A stretch of DNA of 64,000 nt from the NCBI GenBank assembly GCA_044228435.1, contig JBGAUW010000005.1:186001-250000 (forward strand), read 5' to 3'. Shown here one piece after another: positions 45,276 to 53,331 of the stretch (positions are counted from its first letter, which is position 1; every line of letters starts with the position of its first letter). The notes beneath the pieces are model-generated. The model was given only the letters and a program-made list of their open reading frames with translations. It made no database searches and had not been told where the DNA came from. The DNA is from Bog-950 sp044228435. GTDB taxonomy: Bacteria > Bacteroidota > Bacteroidia > Chitinophagales > LD1. The position numbers and the translations under genes were made by a program.

Positions 45276-46049
45276 TTAAATTTTAAATTTAGTATAAACC
45301 GGGCAGTGGTCGCTGTGTTTTATATCCTGCAAAATGCGCGATTCAATTAAATCCTTCTCCATGTTTTTAGTGGCTGCTATATAGTCTATACGCCAGCCTT
45401 TGTTATTGGCGCGAGAGTTAGCACGGAAGCTCCACCAGCTATATTGGTGTGGTTCTTTATTAAAATGGCGGAACGTGTCTATAAAACCTCCGCTAAAATA
45501 GCTTTCCATCCAGGCGCGCTCCTCGGGCTTAAAGCCAGAGGTGTCTTTATTGCTAACCGGGTTGTGAATGTCTATCTCTTTGTGGCAAATGTTATAGTCG
45601 CCGCATACAATCAGCTTTTTACGCGTTTGCTCTACCTCTTTAATAAACTTGAAAAAATCTTCGAGGTATTGCATTTTAACTCCCTGGCGCTCGTCGCCGG
45701 TAGTTCCACTAGGGAAGTACGAGCTCATTATACTTACATCGCCAATATCCACGCGCAGGTTGCGCCCTTCACTATCATATTGTTTAATACCGCAACCTTC
45801 TACCACCTTATCGGGCTTTATTTTGCTAAACACGGCCACACCGCTATAGCCCTTTTTTACTGCCGGAAAAATATAGCAGTGGTAGCCCAGTTCTTCAAAC
45901 GGCTTGGCTACAAAATCTTCGCGGGCAATTTTTATTTCCTGCAAACAGATAACATCGGGGTTCTCCAGCTTTAACCATTCAATAAAACCTTTGGTTATGG
46001 CGCTGCGTATTCCATTTACGTTGTAACTAATTACTTTTAATTCTGCCAT
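45276..46049 (-). CDS. xth: Exodeoxyribonuclease III (AP endonuclease)
   Basis: ExoIII cuts DNA at abasic sites and removes 3' blocking groups in base-excision repair. Family motifs are present: SYNVNGIRSA, DVICLQEIK with the metal-binding Glu, GDYNICHKEIDIHNP, and SDHCPVYTKF with the catalytic Asp-His. The 257-residue length is normal. It starts a five-gene minus-strand run. Confidence 0.96.
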   Translation of the reverse strand: MAELKVISYNVNGIRSAITKGFIEWLKLENPDVICLQEIKIAREDFVAKPFEELGYHCYIFPAVKKGYSGVAVFSKIKPDKVVEGCGIKQYDSEGRNLRVDIGDVSIMSSYFPSGTTGDERQGVKMQYLEDFFKFIKEVEQTRKKLIVCGDYNICHKEIDIHNPVSNKDTSGFKPEERAWMESYFSGGFIDTFRHFNKEPHQYSWWSFRANSRANNKGWRIDYIAATKNMEKDLIESRILQDIKHSDHCPVYTKFKI

Positions 46050-46122
46050 GGGTGTATAAGTGAAAACCGAAAATACGATTTCGCTTGAGAGTAAGAAGAT
46101 AGATCTTCCGCCTGGTAAAACA

Positions 46123-47259
46123 TTATAAAAGCCCGGTTTGTTTGAATAATTTCAGAATGTCAAATGGAATTTTATTCCAGACAATTTCTTGCGCATACAT
46201 TCCATTGCTTAGCACTGCAATTCCCAGGTTCTGTTCCGGAAAGACCATCAGCGTACTGCTAAAACCGGGATTATCGCCCACATGCCAGTAATAGTTACCC
46301 AATTCTTCATTGGCAGTAATAAACCAGCCGAGACCAATAGATACCTTGCTGTTCTGTGGTGCCGTATGCCGCGGTTTCCACATGTTTTGTAGCGTGTTGT
46401 TTTGCACTACACCGTTACCATTTTTTCGGGCTATGTTTAAAATGTGCAGCATCCAGCTACATAAATCCGCGCTGCATGAGTTTAAGTTGCCACTAGGCGA
46501 ATGTTCCTTGTTCTCTGTAATCATACCACCAACTTTTACCTTGTTGTGTTTTAAAATATGTGGCGCACTTCTTCTTCCCGGATCAACCTTTGTATACTCC
46601 ATTTCACTATGAGCCATATTGGCTTTTTCCAAAATGTTTTCCTTTATGTAGGCATCGTATTGCATGCCAGAAATTTTCTGCACCAGGTAACCCAATATAT
46701 CATAAGCGGCGTTACTGTATGTTTTAGTCGCGTCGAATTGCGTGCCTGGTGCAAAATCGAGAACTTTATCGTGCAAACTATAAACCAGTTCTCTCAAAGC
46801 AGTACTATCGTTTGGGGAATGTTTTAACTCCATATCCCAATATAGGCCAGAAGTATGCGTTAGCATGTGCTCAATGGTAATATCCCTATAGCGCTCATCC
46901 TTCATTTTAAAATCGGGCAAATAGAATGTTAGCTTTTGTTGTATGTCTACCTTGCCGTGTTGGGCTAATTGCATAATAGCTGTTGCCGTAAACAATTTGG
47001 TAACTGAACAAGTAAGAAAGTTTGTAAGGCTATCTACTGGCTTTGCCTTGCCCACTTCGGTGGTGCCATATCCCTTGGTCAGGTATATTTTCCCATCTTT
47101 AACTATACCTATAGAAACCCCAACCATTTTGTTTGTCAACATATAGCTGGTTACCAGGCTGTCAATTGTGGCAACGTCAGCTTGTTTGTGTGTTTTAGCA
47201 TCAACACCAAGAATGCATAGCGTAAGGAAAAGCGTTGCAATAAGGGATTTTGGTTTCAC
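46123..47259 (-). CDS. Serine hydrolase (class C beta-lactamase family)
   Basis: From GTG 47259 the protein has 378 residues, with a signal peptide ending near VDAK. The SxxK motif is Ser85-Val-Thr-Lys88 and the second motif YSN is in YSNAAYDILG. Such proteins include D-aminopeptidases, esterases and lactamases. An in-frame ATG at 47322 would add 21 Cys/Arg-rich residues ahead of the signal peptide and overlap the neighbouring gene, so the GTG is preferred. It is 25 bases after the second YeeE/YedE gene. Confidence 0.88.
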   Translation of the reverse strand: MKPKSLIATLFLTLCILGVDAKTHKQADVATIDSLVTSYMLTNKMVGVSIGIVKDGKIYLTKGYGTTEVGKAKPVDSLTNFLTCSVTKLFTATAIMQLAQHGKVDIQQKLTFYLPDFKMKDERYRDITIEHMLTHTSGLYWDMELKHSPNDSTALRELVYSLHDKVLDFAPGTQFDATKTYSNAAYDILGYLVQKISGMQYDAYIKENILEKANMAHSEMEYTKVDPGRRSAPHILKHNKVKVGGMITENKEHSPSGNLNSCSADLCSWMLHILNIARKNGNGVVQNNTLQNMWKPRHTAPQNSKVSIGLGWFITANEELGNYYWHVGDNPGFSSTLMVFPEQNLGIAVLSNGMYAQEIVWNKIPFDILKLFKQTGLL

Positions 47260-47284
47260 GGATATGGGTTGTAAAAGAGAATGA

Positions 47285-47749
47285 CTAATGCGGCAACTTA
47301 TCCTGCAACAAGCCGTACACATAAGTTCCGGCTATGGCGCTAAACAGGGCTACTATAAAAACCAAAAAGCCACTGCCAATCAAACCATACATAGGGCCGG
47401 GGCAGGCACCGGTAAGCGCCCAGCCAAAACCAAAGCATAAACCACCTATAATATTGCCTTTATCAAATGGGCGTTCGGTAAAAACAACATCTTCTCCTTG
47501 TATAGTTTTTATTTTGAACTTTTTGATGATTAGGGTAGAGATAGTGGCTACAACCACAGCAGTTCCTATTACCCCGTACATGTGGAACGAGGCCAAACGG
47601 AACATTTCCTGTATTCGGAACCACGATACTATTTCAGCTTTTACAAATACTATCCCGAAGAAAATGCCGATGAGAATGTATTTAAGATTACCGGCAAAAC
47701 TTTCGGTGCCCGATTGATTATTTCTGCCTTCTTCAACTATATTTTTCAT
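47285..47749 (-). CDS. YeeE/YedE-type sulfur transporter, second half (DUF6691-like)
   Basis: A 154-residue membrane protein with about four helices and the motif GLCFGFGWALTGACPGPMYG, which contains the conserved Cys that lines the YeeE/YedE channel. These proteins import thiosulfate or related sulfur species. It pairs with the longer half, 13 bases upstream on the same strand, as is usual for split YeeE/YedE systems. Confidence 0.9.
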   Translation of the reverse strand: MKNIVEEGRNNQSGTESFAGNLKYILIGIFFGIVFVKAEIVSWFRIQEMFRLASFHMYGVIGTAVVVATISTLIIKKFKIKTIQGEDVVFTERPFDKGNIIGGLCFGFGWALTGACPGPMYGLIGSGFLVFIVALFSAIAGTYVYGLLQDKLPH

Positions 47750-47762
47750 AGCTCAGCGTTTT

Positions 47763-48323
47763 TTAAAGTTTAAAAATTAAGGGTAAAAACAACCAGGTAG
47801 TAATAAACCCGCCAAGCATAAAACAGATGGTAGCTATAAGGCTGGATAACTGAAAATTAGAAATGCCGGTAATAGAGTGGCCAGAGGTACATCCGCCGGC
47901 ATAGCGGGTGCCAAAGCCCACTAAAAAGCCGCCCACCACAATTAGTATAAAGCCTTTAGGGGTTAATAAACTGCCAAACGAAAAAATATCGGTAGGTACT
48001 AATTGCGAAAACTCAGTTACGCCTAACTCAGCTAATTGAGCCTGTGTAGAGGCGGCTATTTTAAGAGGTTCAGGGTTGGCCAATATTGTGGTACCTACAA
48101 TGCCACCCAATAAAATACCAATTACGAAAAAAATATTCCATGTTTCTTTCTTCCAGTCGTAGTTAAAATAAGGGGTGCTGGGTAAGCAGGCTGCACATAT
48201 ATGGCGGAAGGAAGAAGAAATTCCAAAAGGCTTATTGCCTATTAAATAAAGTAAGGGAACCGTTAAGCCAATTAGTATACCGGCAACGCTCCAATGCCAG
48301 GGCTGGCGCAAAAAATCTAACAT
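47763..48323 (-). CDS. YeeE/YedE-type sulfur transporter, first half
   Basis: A 186-residue membrane protein with about five helices and the motif GFGTRYAGGCTSGHSITG, which holds the conserved channel Cys of YeeE/YedE thiosulfate carriers. With the next gene it would complete a sulfur-import channel. A poly-Cys leader peptide (48382-48423) lies 58 bases upstream and probably controls this operon. Confidence 0.92.
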   Translation of the reverse strand: MLDFLRQPWHWSVAGILIGLTVPLLYLIGNKPFGISSSFRHICAACLPSTPYFNYDWKKETWNIFFVIGILLGGIVGTTILANPEPLKIAASTQAQLAELGVTEFSQLVPTDIFSFGSLLTPKGFILIVVGGFLVGFGTRYAGGCTSGHSITGISNFQLSSLIATICFMLGGFITTWLFLPLIFKL

Positions 48324-48340
48324 GCTAATTGATTTGAATT

Positions 48341-48423
48341 TTAAATAAAAACAAGGAAACTACGAATTGGTTGCCCGGGGTTTAGCAACAACAGCAAGAA
48401 TGAGACAAGTAGATTTCCTTCAT
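48341..48423 (-). promoter_or_regulatory. Candidate cysteine-responsive attenuator
   Basis: On the minus strand the leader codons 2-5 (48409-48420) read AAGGAAATCTAC. They can pair with GTAGTTTCCTT (48353-48363), leaving one bulged base, and the pairing is followed by GTTTTTATTT (48343-48352). Inside, GTTGC in the Cys codons (48385-48389) pairs with GCAAC (48370-48374). The nested structure plus the U-rich run looks like an intrinsic terminator that a translating ribosome could disturb. Confidence 0.65.
48382..48423 (-). CDS. Poly-cysteine leader peptide MKEIYLSHSCCCC
   Basis: A 13-codon reading frame, ATG at 48423 and TAA at 48382-48384, ends in four consecutive Cys codons directly before the stop. 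It lies 58 bases upstream of a YeeE/YedE sulfur transporter gene. Polycysteine leaders that sense cysteine by ribosome stalling are known in actinobacteria; this one in a Bacteroidota genome is inferred to do the same. It is too short for gene finders and would otherwise pass as empty space. Confidence 0.75.
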   Translation of the reverse strand: MKEIYLSHSCCCC

Positions 48424-48449
48424 AGGGTAAAATTAATAAAATCTTAAAT

Positions 48450-48464
48450 CGATTTTCGAAATCG
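48450..48464. promoter_or_regulatory. Small palindrome between the divergent sulfur genes
   Basis: CGATTT-TCG-AAATCG is a perfect six-base-arm inverted repeat midway between the leader peptide start and metZ. It could be an operator for a dimeric regulator acting on both directions. Confidence 0.35.
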
Positions 48465-48490
48465 CAAACAAAATCAAAGACAGCTTCTTA

Positions 48491-48498
48491 TAAATTAG
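48491..48498 (+). promoter_or_regulatory. Possible -7 box of metZ
   Basis: TAAATTAG differs from the Bacteroidota consensus TAnnTTTG at one position and lies 13 bases before the metZ ATG, followed by the CACCTTTG-like stretch often seen before such starts. No clear -33 element was found. Confidence 0.35.
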
Positions 48499-48511
48499 CA
48501 CCTTTGCCGCC

Positions 48512-49678
48512 ATGAAAGAGAAAAAAGGTTTTGAAACCGAGGCCATACGCACCCAAACCGAACGGACTGAATTTTTAGAGCATTCGGTACCTCTGTATTT
48601 AACCAGCAGTTTTGTTTTTGAAGATGCTGAGGATATGCGGGCCTCTTTTGCCGAAGAAAAAGTGCGCAATATTTATTCCCGTTTCAGCAACCCCAACTGC
48701 ACTGAGTTTGTTGAGAAGGTTTGCCAGATGGAAGGCGCTGAAGATGGGGTGGCCTTCGCTACCGGCATGGCAGCTGTGTTCTCTACCTTTGCGGCACTAC
48801 TTAAAAGCGGCGACCATATTGTTTCGGCCCGCTCAGTGTTTGGCAGCACCCACACCATTTTTACAAAAATTTTCCCTAAGTGGAATATTACTACCAGCTA
48901 TGGAGAGGTTAATGATGTAGATGGCTGGGAAAAACTGATACAACCCAATACCAAATTTATTTATGCCGAAACACCTACTAATCCGGGGGTAGATGTGCTC
49001 GATTTAGAAAAACTGGGGGCTTTAGCCCAAAAGCATAACCTGCTTTTAATTATTGATAACTGCTTTGCCACGCCTTATTTGCAGCAACCTTTAAAGTACG
49101 GGGCTCATATATCTATACACAGCGGCACTAAATTTATGGATGGCCAGGGCCGGGTATTGGGCGGCATTGCCGTTGGCCGCGCCGATTTGATTAAAGAGAT
49201 TTACATTTTTAGCCGCAACACAGGCCCCGCGCTTTCGCCATTTAATGCTTGGGTGCTTTCTAAAAGTTTAGAAACACTGGCCGTGCGCATGGACCGCCAT
49301 TGCAGCAATGCCCTAAAACTGGCTGAATACCTGGAGCAAAACGAAAAAATTGATTGGGTAAAATATCCGTTTTTAAAATCGCATCCGCAGTATGCCGTGG
49401 CTAAAAAACAGATGCGCCAAGGCGGCGGCGTAGTAGCGTTTGAATTAAAAGGCGGTGTTGAAGCAGGCCGTAAATTTTTAGATGCCCTAAAAATGATTTC
49501 TCTTTCCGCTAACCTTGGCGACACCCGCACTATAGCTACGCACCCGGCCAGCACTACGCACAGCAAACTAAGCGAAGAAGAAAGATTGGCCGCAGGTATT
49601 ACACCCGGCCTCGTGCGCATATCTGCCGGCTTAGAAAACATAGAGGATATAATAGCCGATATCGCGCAAGCTTTATAA
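48512..49678 (+). CDS. metZ: O-succinylhomoserine sulfhydrylase (Cys/Met metabolism PLP enzyme)
   Basis: MetZ makes homocysteine from O-succinylhomoserine and sulfide in methionine synthesis. The PLP Lys is Lys207 in SIHSGTKFMDGQGR, with Asp182 in IIDNCFATPYLQQP supporting the pyridine nitrogen and YSRFSNPN (55-62) binding phosphate. The 388-residue length is typical. Closely related MetY or cystathionine gamma-synthase enzymes share these motifs, so the acyl donor is an inference. It is divergent from the sulfur-transport operon, consistent with a shared sulfur role. Confidence 0.88.
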   Translation: MKEKKGFETEAIRTQTERTEFLEHSVPLYLTSSFVFEDAEDMRASFAEEKVRNIYSRFSNPNCTEFVEKVCQMEGAEDGVAFATGMAAVFSTFAALLKSGDHIVSARSVFGSTHTIFTKIFPKWNITTSYGEVNDVDGWEKLIQPNTKFIYAETPTNPGVDVLDLEKLGALAQKHNLLLIIDNCFATPYLQQPLKYGAHISIHSGTKFMDGQGRVLGGIAVGRADLIKEIYIFSRNTGPALSPFNAWVLSKSLETLAVRMDRHCSNALKLAEYLEQNEKIDWVKYPFLKSHPQYAVAKKQMRQGGGVVAFELKGGVEAGRKFLDALKMISLSANLGDTRTIATHPASTTHSKLSEEERLAAGITPGLVRISAGLENIEDIIADIAQAL

Positions 49679-49699
49679 CCCAAGCAAAGGCAATAGGTT

Positions 49700-49738
49700 C
49701 TTCCCTCTCTTTTAGGAGAGGGAAGATGCCGAAGGCAG
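49700..49738. repeat. Dispersed palindromic repeat, copy 2 (also metZ terminator)
   Basis: CTTCCCTCTC (49700-49709) and GAGAGGGAAG (49716-49725) form a 10-bp hairpin just after metZ, next to AGATGCCGAAGGCAG (49724-49738). It is the inverted counterpart of the element at 22134-22173. It probably doubles as the metZ terminator. Confidence 0.6.
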
Positions 49739-49751
49739 ATGGGTGAGGTCA

Positions 49752-49786
49752 ATAAAAAAATCCGCCCCGGCTAGCCGAAGCGGATT
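49752..49786 (-). terminator. Terminator of the small exported protein gene
   Basis: AATCCGC (49759-49765) pairs with GCGGATT (49780-49786), with an inner CGG/CCG. Read on the minus strand it is followed by a run of T (49753-49760 complement), as expected for the gene ending at 49809. Confidence 0.75.
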
Positions 49787-49808
49787 ACCCATTTAACCCA
49801 ATATCTTG

Positions 49809-50309
49809 TTATTGCATTTTAATTACCATGGTATTGAACGGTTCGTCGCTCAACTTATACTTTATGTTTGCTTCGCTGGGCTCATCGCTATCCATAGGCT
49901 GCAGAAAAATATCGGCATCTACATAAGTCTGAGTCTTATCCACGTTTTTAATGGTAAAGCGCTTGTAACCCTGTATTTTAAACATTAAGCGGATAGGCTC
50001 GCCTAACTCTTTTTTGTTTAATGCCAGCGCGTAGTTGCCCTTTTCGTCGATGGAGGCCTGCAAAAGCTCTTCTCCAAACTTATCGAAGTTGATTTTTGCA
50101 TTAGAGATGGGCAACTTAGTGACCGCATCAATAATTTTACCGGTTACTACTAACACATCGGGGTTAGTAACGGCATGGTTGGTTACCGCCTGTGTAGTGG
50201 CGGTTAATGTGGTTTTGCCTGTGGTAGATGTGTTTTGCGCAGAAAGATTTCCACACACAAAGGCCAACAGGAAGGCTACGCTTAGCGTAAGAATGGTTTT
50301 GGTGTTCAT
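49809..50309 (-). CDS. Exported carboxypeptidase-regulatory-like domain protein
   Basis: A 166-residue protein with a signal peptide ending near LSAQ (residues 1-25) and a beta-sandwich of the carboxypeptidase regulatory-like type (VVTGKIIDAVTKLPISNAKI). The function is unknown; such domains often sit on the periplasmic side of outer-membrane uptake systems. It is divergent from a TonB-dependent receptor gene with the same kind of domain. Confidence 0.75.
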   Translation of the reverse strand: MNTKTILTLSVAFLLAFVCGNLSAQNTSTTGKTTLTATTQAVTNHAVTNPDVLVVTGKIIDAVTKLPISNAKINFDKFGEELLQASIDEKGNYALALNKKELGEPIRLMFKIQGYKRFTIKNVDKTQTYVDADIFLQPMDSDEPSEANIKYKLSDEPFNTMVIKMQ

Positions 50310-50650
50310 AGCGACCTCCTTTTATTTAAATGGTTATAAGATGCTGATAATGAGTATAATTACTTTGTTAATATGCTAATGTGTGATATCCGCTAACTGC
50401 GAAAATTCTGATTCAGCGAATTTTCGCAACAAATATACAAAAGGACAAACGAACCATTGTGGAAAAGATTGTAATTATTGTGTTAAAAAATGGAAAAAAC
50501 ACAAACCCGCATCAAATAGAGGATGTTCACCTACTACACAATTGAAAACCGGGATGCCGGCACCAGACCTAGAACCGGTTATTCAAATAGTAAGGATATG
50601 ACCATTGTTTGCTCTAATGTGTAATTAAAATTCGCTTTGTTTGTTTACCG
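50310..50650. other. Divergent intergenic region with inverted repeat
   Basis: A 341-base region without a convincing gene. It contains the inverted repeat TGCGAAAATTC (50398-50408) / GAATTTTCGCA (50418-50428), a perfect 11-bp arm pair that could be a regulator site or a terminator. A 72-residue frame at 50383-50601 is probably spurious because it runs across that repeat. Promoters for both neighbours must lie here. Confidence 0.5.
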
Positions 50651-53041
50651 ATGTATAGAAATTTACTTCTCTTCTTACTGTTCTTGTGTTCTGCTACACT
50701 ATTGCATGCACAGCAACAAACCAAAACCATTCGCGGCCAGGTAATAGATAAAGACTCTAAGTATCCCTTAATGGGTGCCAAGGTAGTGGTAGTGGATACC
50801 GGTGCTGTAAATGGTGCAGCAACCGATGAGAATGGCTACTTTAAATTAGAGGTACCGCTGGGCCGCGTATCGCTGCGTGTATCTTATATCGGCTATAAAG
50901 ATGAAAGTCTGAATAACCTGCAGGTAATAGCCGGTAAAGAGATTAACCAGACGATAGAGCTGCAGGAGAAAGTAAGTGAGCTGGGCGAAGTAGTAGTATC
51001 GGCCAATAAAGAACAGGGCCAGGCAAAAAATGAGTTTGCTGTAATAAGTGCACGTTCGTTTGATGTGGAGTTAACAAGCCGGTTTAGCGGCAACCGCAAC
51101 GATCCGGCCCGCATGGCAAGCAACTTTGCCGGTGTAAGCGGGGCCAACGATGCCCGTAACGATATTATTATCCGCGGTAACTCGCCTATGGGCATGCTAT
51201 GGCGCTTAGAGGGCATTGATATACCCAGCCCGAACCACTTTGGTGGTTTTGGCAGCACCGGTGGGCCGGTAAGCATGCTTAACAACAACACCCTATCACG
51301 CGGCGATTTTTTCACCTCTGCCTTTCCGGCAGAGTATGGCAATGCCCTATCGGGTGTATTTGATTTAGGTCTGCGCAATGGCAATAAGGATAAGTATGAG
51401 TTTATGGCGCAGATTGGTTTTAACGGTATAGAGGTGGGAGCCGAAGGGCCCTTTGCTAAAAAGAAAAGCCAGGCTTCTTTCCTGGTTAACTATCGTTACT
51501 CTACCCTTGGGCTATTTAAGTTGTTGAAAGTAAATTTTGGAACCGGCACTGCGGTACCTGAGTACCAAGACTTAACTTTTAAAATAGATGTGCCTACTAA
51601 AAAGGCAGGCATATTCCGTTTTTGGGGCTTAGGTGGCTTAAGTAAAATTGAATTATTGGGCAGTGCCGTTGATTTAAGCAAACCGCAACAAAATTTATAC
51701 GGTAACGAAAACATCGATTTGTATAATAAAGTGCAAACCGGCATGGCGGGCTTTTCGCATACCTACTTTATCAATCCGAAAACGTATTATAAGCTAATGT
51801 TGGCCGCTACACACCAAACACAGCGGGCCGATATAGATTCGATAGAACCGGTACTTCGCCAGGAGATTATACGCACCAATAAGGTAGTGCTGCGCCAAAA
51901 CAAATACAGCGCACATATAATGGCTAATACTAAGCTCGATTCCAAAAACACCGTTACGGTTGGGTTAAAGGCCGATGTTTACGATTTAAAATTTGCCGAT
52001 AGTGTGCTTTATATCAGCAATTTTGTACCGGTAAAATCGGGCAAAGGCTTTAGTGCGTTGGTAGAAGCTTACGCTATGTGGAAACATAAGTTCAGCGAGC
52101 AGCTATCGCTTAACCTGGGTATGCACGCGCAATATTATTCGCTTAGCAGCAGCTTTTCGCCAGAGCCCCGCGCCGGTTTAAAATACCAGTTTAAAGAGAA
52201 CCAATCGGTTAGTATTGGCTATGGCTTGCACCACCAAATTCAACCCCTGCCTACTTATTACAATTACGAGGCTAATGCCGGGCCTAATGCAACTGCTACT
52301 AACCTTAATATGGATTTTACGCAAAGCAACCACGTAGTAGTTGGTTACGATTTAGTTTTTGCAAAAGATTTCCATTTAAAAACCGAAGCTTATTTTCAAT
52401 ATATCAATAACGCACCGGTTGAAAAATTCAGCAGCTCATTCAGCATGCTTAATGCCGGCGCCGATTTTGCCACACCCAACAATACCAACTTAGTTAATAA
52501 AGGTAAAGGGCGCAACTATGGTTTAGAATTAACCATGGAAAAATTCTTTAGCAAGGGCTACTACTTTTTAGCTACCGGTTCCCTGTTTCAATCGGAATAC
52601 CAGGGTAGCGATAAAGTATGGCGGAACACAGCCTTTAACGGTCACTACGTAGTTAATGCACTAGCCGGTTACCAGTATGTTTTTGGCGGAAAGAAAAATA
52701 AAACCAAGCGCAACGCCATTTCTGCCGATATGAAAATGACCGGTGCCGGTGGCAGGTATTATACGCCTATCGATTTAACGGCCAGCGCAGCTCAGCGGCA
52801 AGAGGTTCGTATTGACAGCAAAGCCTACTCCGAAAAATATAAAGATTATTTCCGCCTCGATTTAAAAATCAGTTTCCGTACCAGTTTTAAAAAAATAACG
52901 CAAGAGGTTTCGGTTGACTTGCAGAACGTAGCCAACATTAAAAACATATTCCGTAAAGTATACAACCCGCGCACCAATTCGCTTAACAACGAATATCAAC
53001 AGGGCATTTTTGTGCTGCCGCAGTACAAAATACTCTTCTGA
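50651..53041 (+). CDS. TonB-dependent outer-membrane receptor
   Basis: A 796-residue receptor: signal peptide ending near LHAQ (1-21), a carboxypeptidase-regulatory-like N-terminal domain (about 25-110), a plug with IIRGNSPMGMLWRLEGIDIP near residue 175 and FPAEYGNALSGVFDLG, then a long beta-barrel. No SusD partner is adjacent, so it is not a classic glycan SusCD pair. The substrate cannot be read from the sequence. It could import a siderophore, vitamin or other small molecule. Confidence 0.93.
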   Translation: MYRNLLLFLLFLCSATLLHAQQQTKTIRGQVIDKDSKYPLMGAKVVVVDTGAVNGAATDENGYFKLEVPLGRVSLRVSYIGYKDESLNNLQVIAGKEINQTIELQEKVSELGEVVVSANKEQGQAKNEFAVISARSFDVELTSRFSGNRNDPARMASNFAGVSGANDARNDIIIRGNSPMGMLWRLEGIDIPSPNHFGGFGSTGGPVSMLNNNTLSRGDFFTSAFPAEYGNALSGVFDLGLRNGNKDKYEFMAQIGFNGIEVGAEGPFAKKKSQASFLVNYRYSTLGLFKLLKVNFGTGTAVPEYQDLTFKIDVPTKKAGIFRFWGLGGLSKIELLGSAVDLSKPQQNLYGNENIDLYNKVQTGMAGFSHTYFINPKTYYKLMLAATHQTQRADIDSIEPVLRQEIIRTNKVVLRQNKYSAHIMANTKLDSKNTVTVGLKADVYDLKFADSVLYISNFVPVKSGKGFSALVEAYAMWKHKFSEQLSLNLGMHAQYYSLSSSFSPEPRAGLKYQFKENQSVSIGYGLHHQIQPLPTYYNYEANAGPNATATNLNMDFTQSNHVVVGYDLVFAKDFHLKTEAYFQYINNAPVEKFSSSFSMLNAGADFATPNNTNLVNKGKGRNYGLELTMEKFFSKGYYFLATGSLFQSEYQGSDKVWRNTAFNGHYVVNALAGYQYVFGGKKNKTKRNAISADMKMTGAGGRYYTPIDLTASAAQRQEVRIDSKAYSEKYKDYFRLDLKISFRTSFKKITQEVSVDLQNVANIKNIFRKVYNPRTNSLNNEYQQGIFVLPQYKILF

Positions 53042-53331
53042 TTACGAAAACATAAGTTTCGGGGCACCGCCCAAATATTCTCTTTATTTCTATTGGTTTT
53101 TTACAGCATGCCACCGTGCTTTACCAAAGGAAACGCTGAAATTGGCATGCTGTAAAAACTATCATCCACTCTAAATGTGGTATACTATACATCAATCGAA
53201 CAAAAATTATTCAAGGTAACAGGCTTGCAATCCAATGGTGGTTTATAGAACTTTACTTTAAATACAACAAAAAAATAAGAGCGTGAGTTATAAATAACAA
53301 CAAAAGAAAATTAAAACACTTACTTTAAAAT
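53042..53331. other. AT-rich gap at a composition boundary
   Basis: A 290-base gap after the receptor holds no gene. The main feature is a 15-bp inverted repeat (listed next). To the right, third codon positions are visibly more A/T-rich than to the left. It may mark the edge of an acquired segment, but no tRNA, integrase or direct repeat was found here. Confidence 0.45.
53099..53157. repeat. 15-bp perfect inverted repeat with 29-base spacer
   Basis: TTTTACAGCATGCCA (53099-53113) and its exact reverse complement (53143-53157) flank a 29-base spacer. The A/T ends would also let this act as a terminator of the TonB receptor. It sits where base composition changes. Confidence 0.6.

Noticed and set aside
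47260..47322. Upstream ATG start for the serine hydrolase
   Set aside because: It would place a Cys/Arg-rich stretch before the signal peptide and overlap the preceding transporter gene.
48324..48423. SAM (S-box) riboswitch upstream of the YeeE/YedE genes
   Set aside because: GGGCAACC resembles an S-box fragment, but the rest of the S-box core is absent and the poly-Cys leader explains the region better.
50383..50601. Possible 72-residue gene between the divergent exported protein and the TonB receptor
   Set aside because: It runs through the 11-bp inverted repeat, has no recognisable domain and lies where promoters must be.
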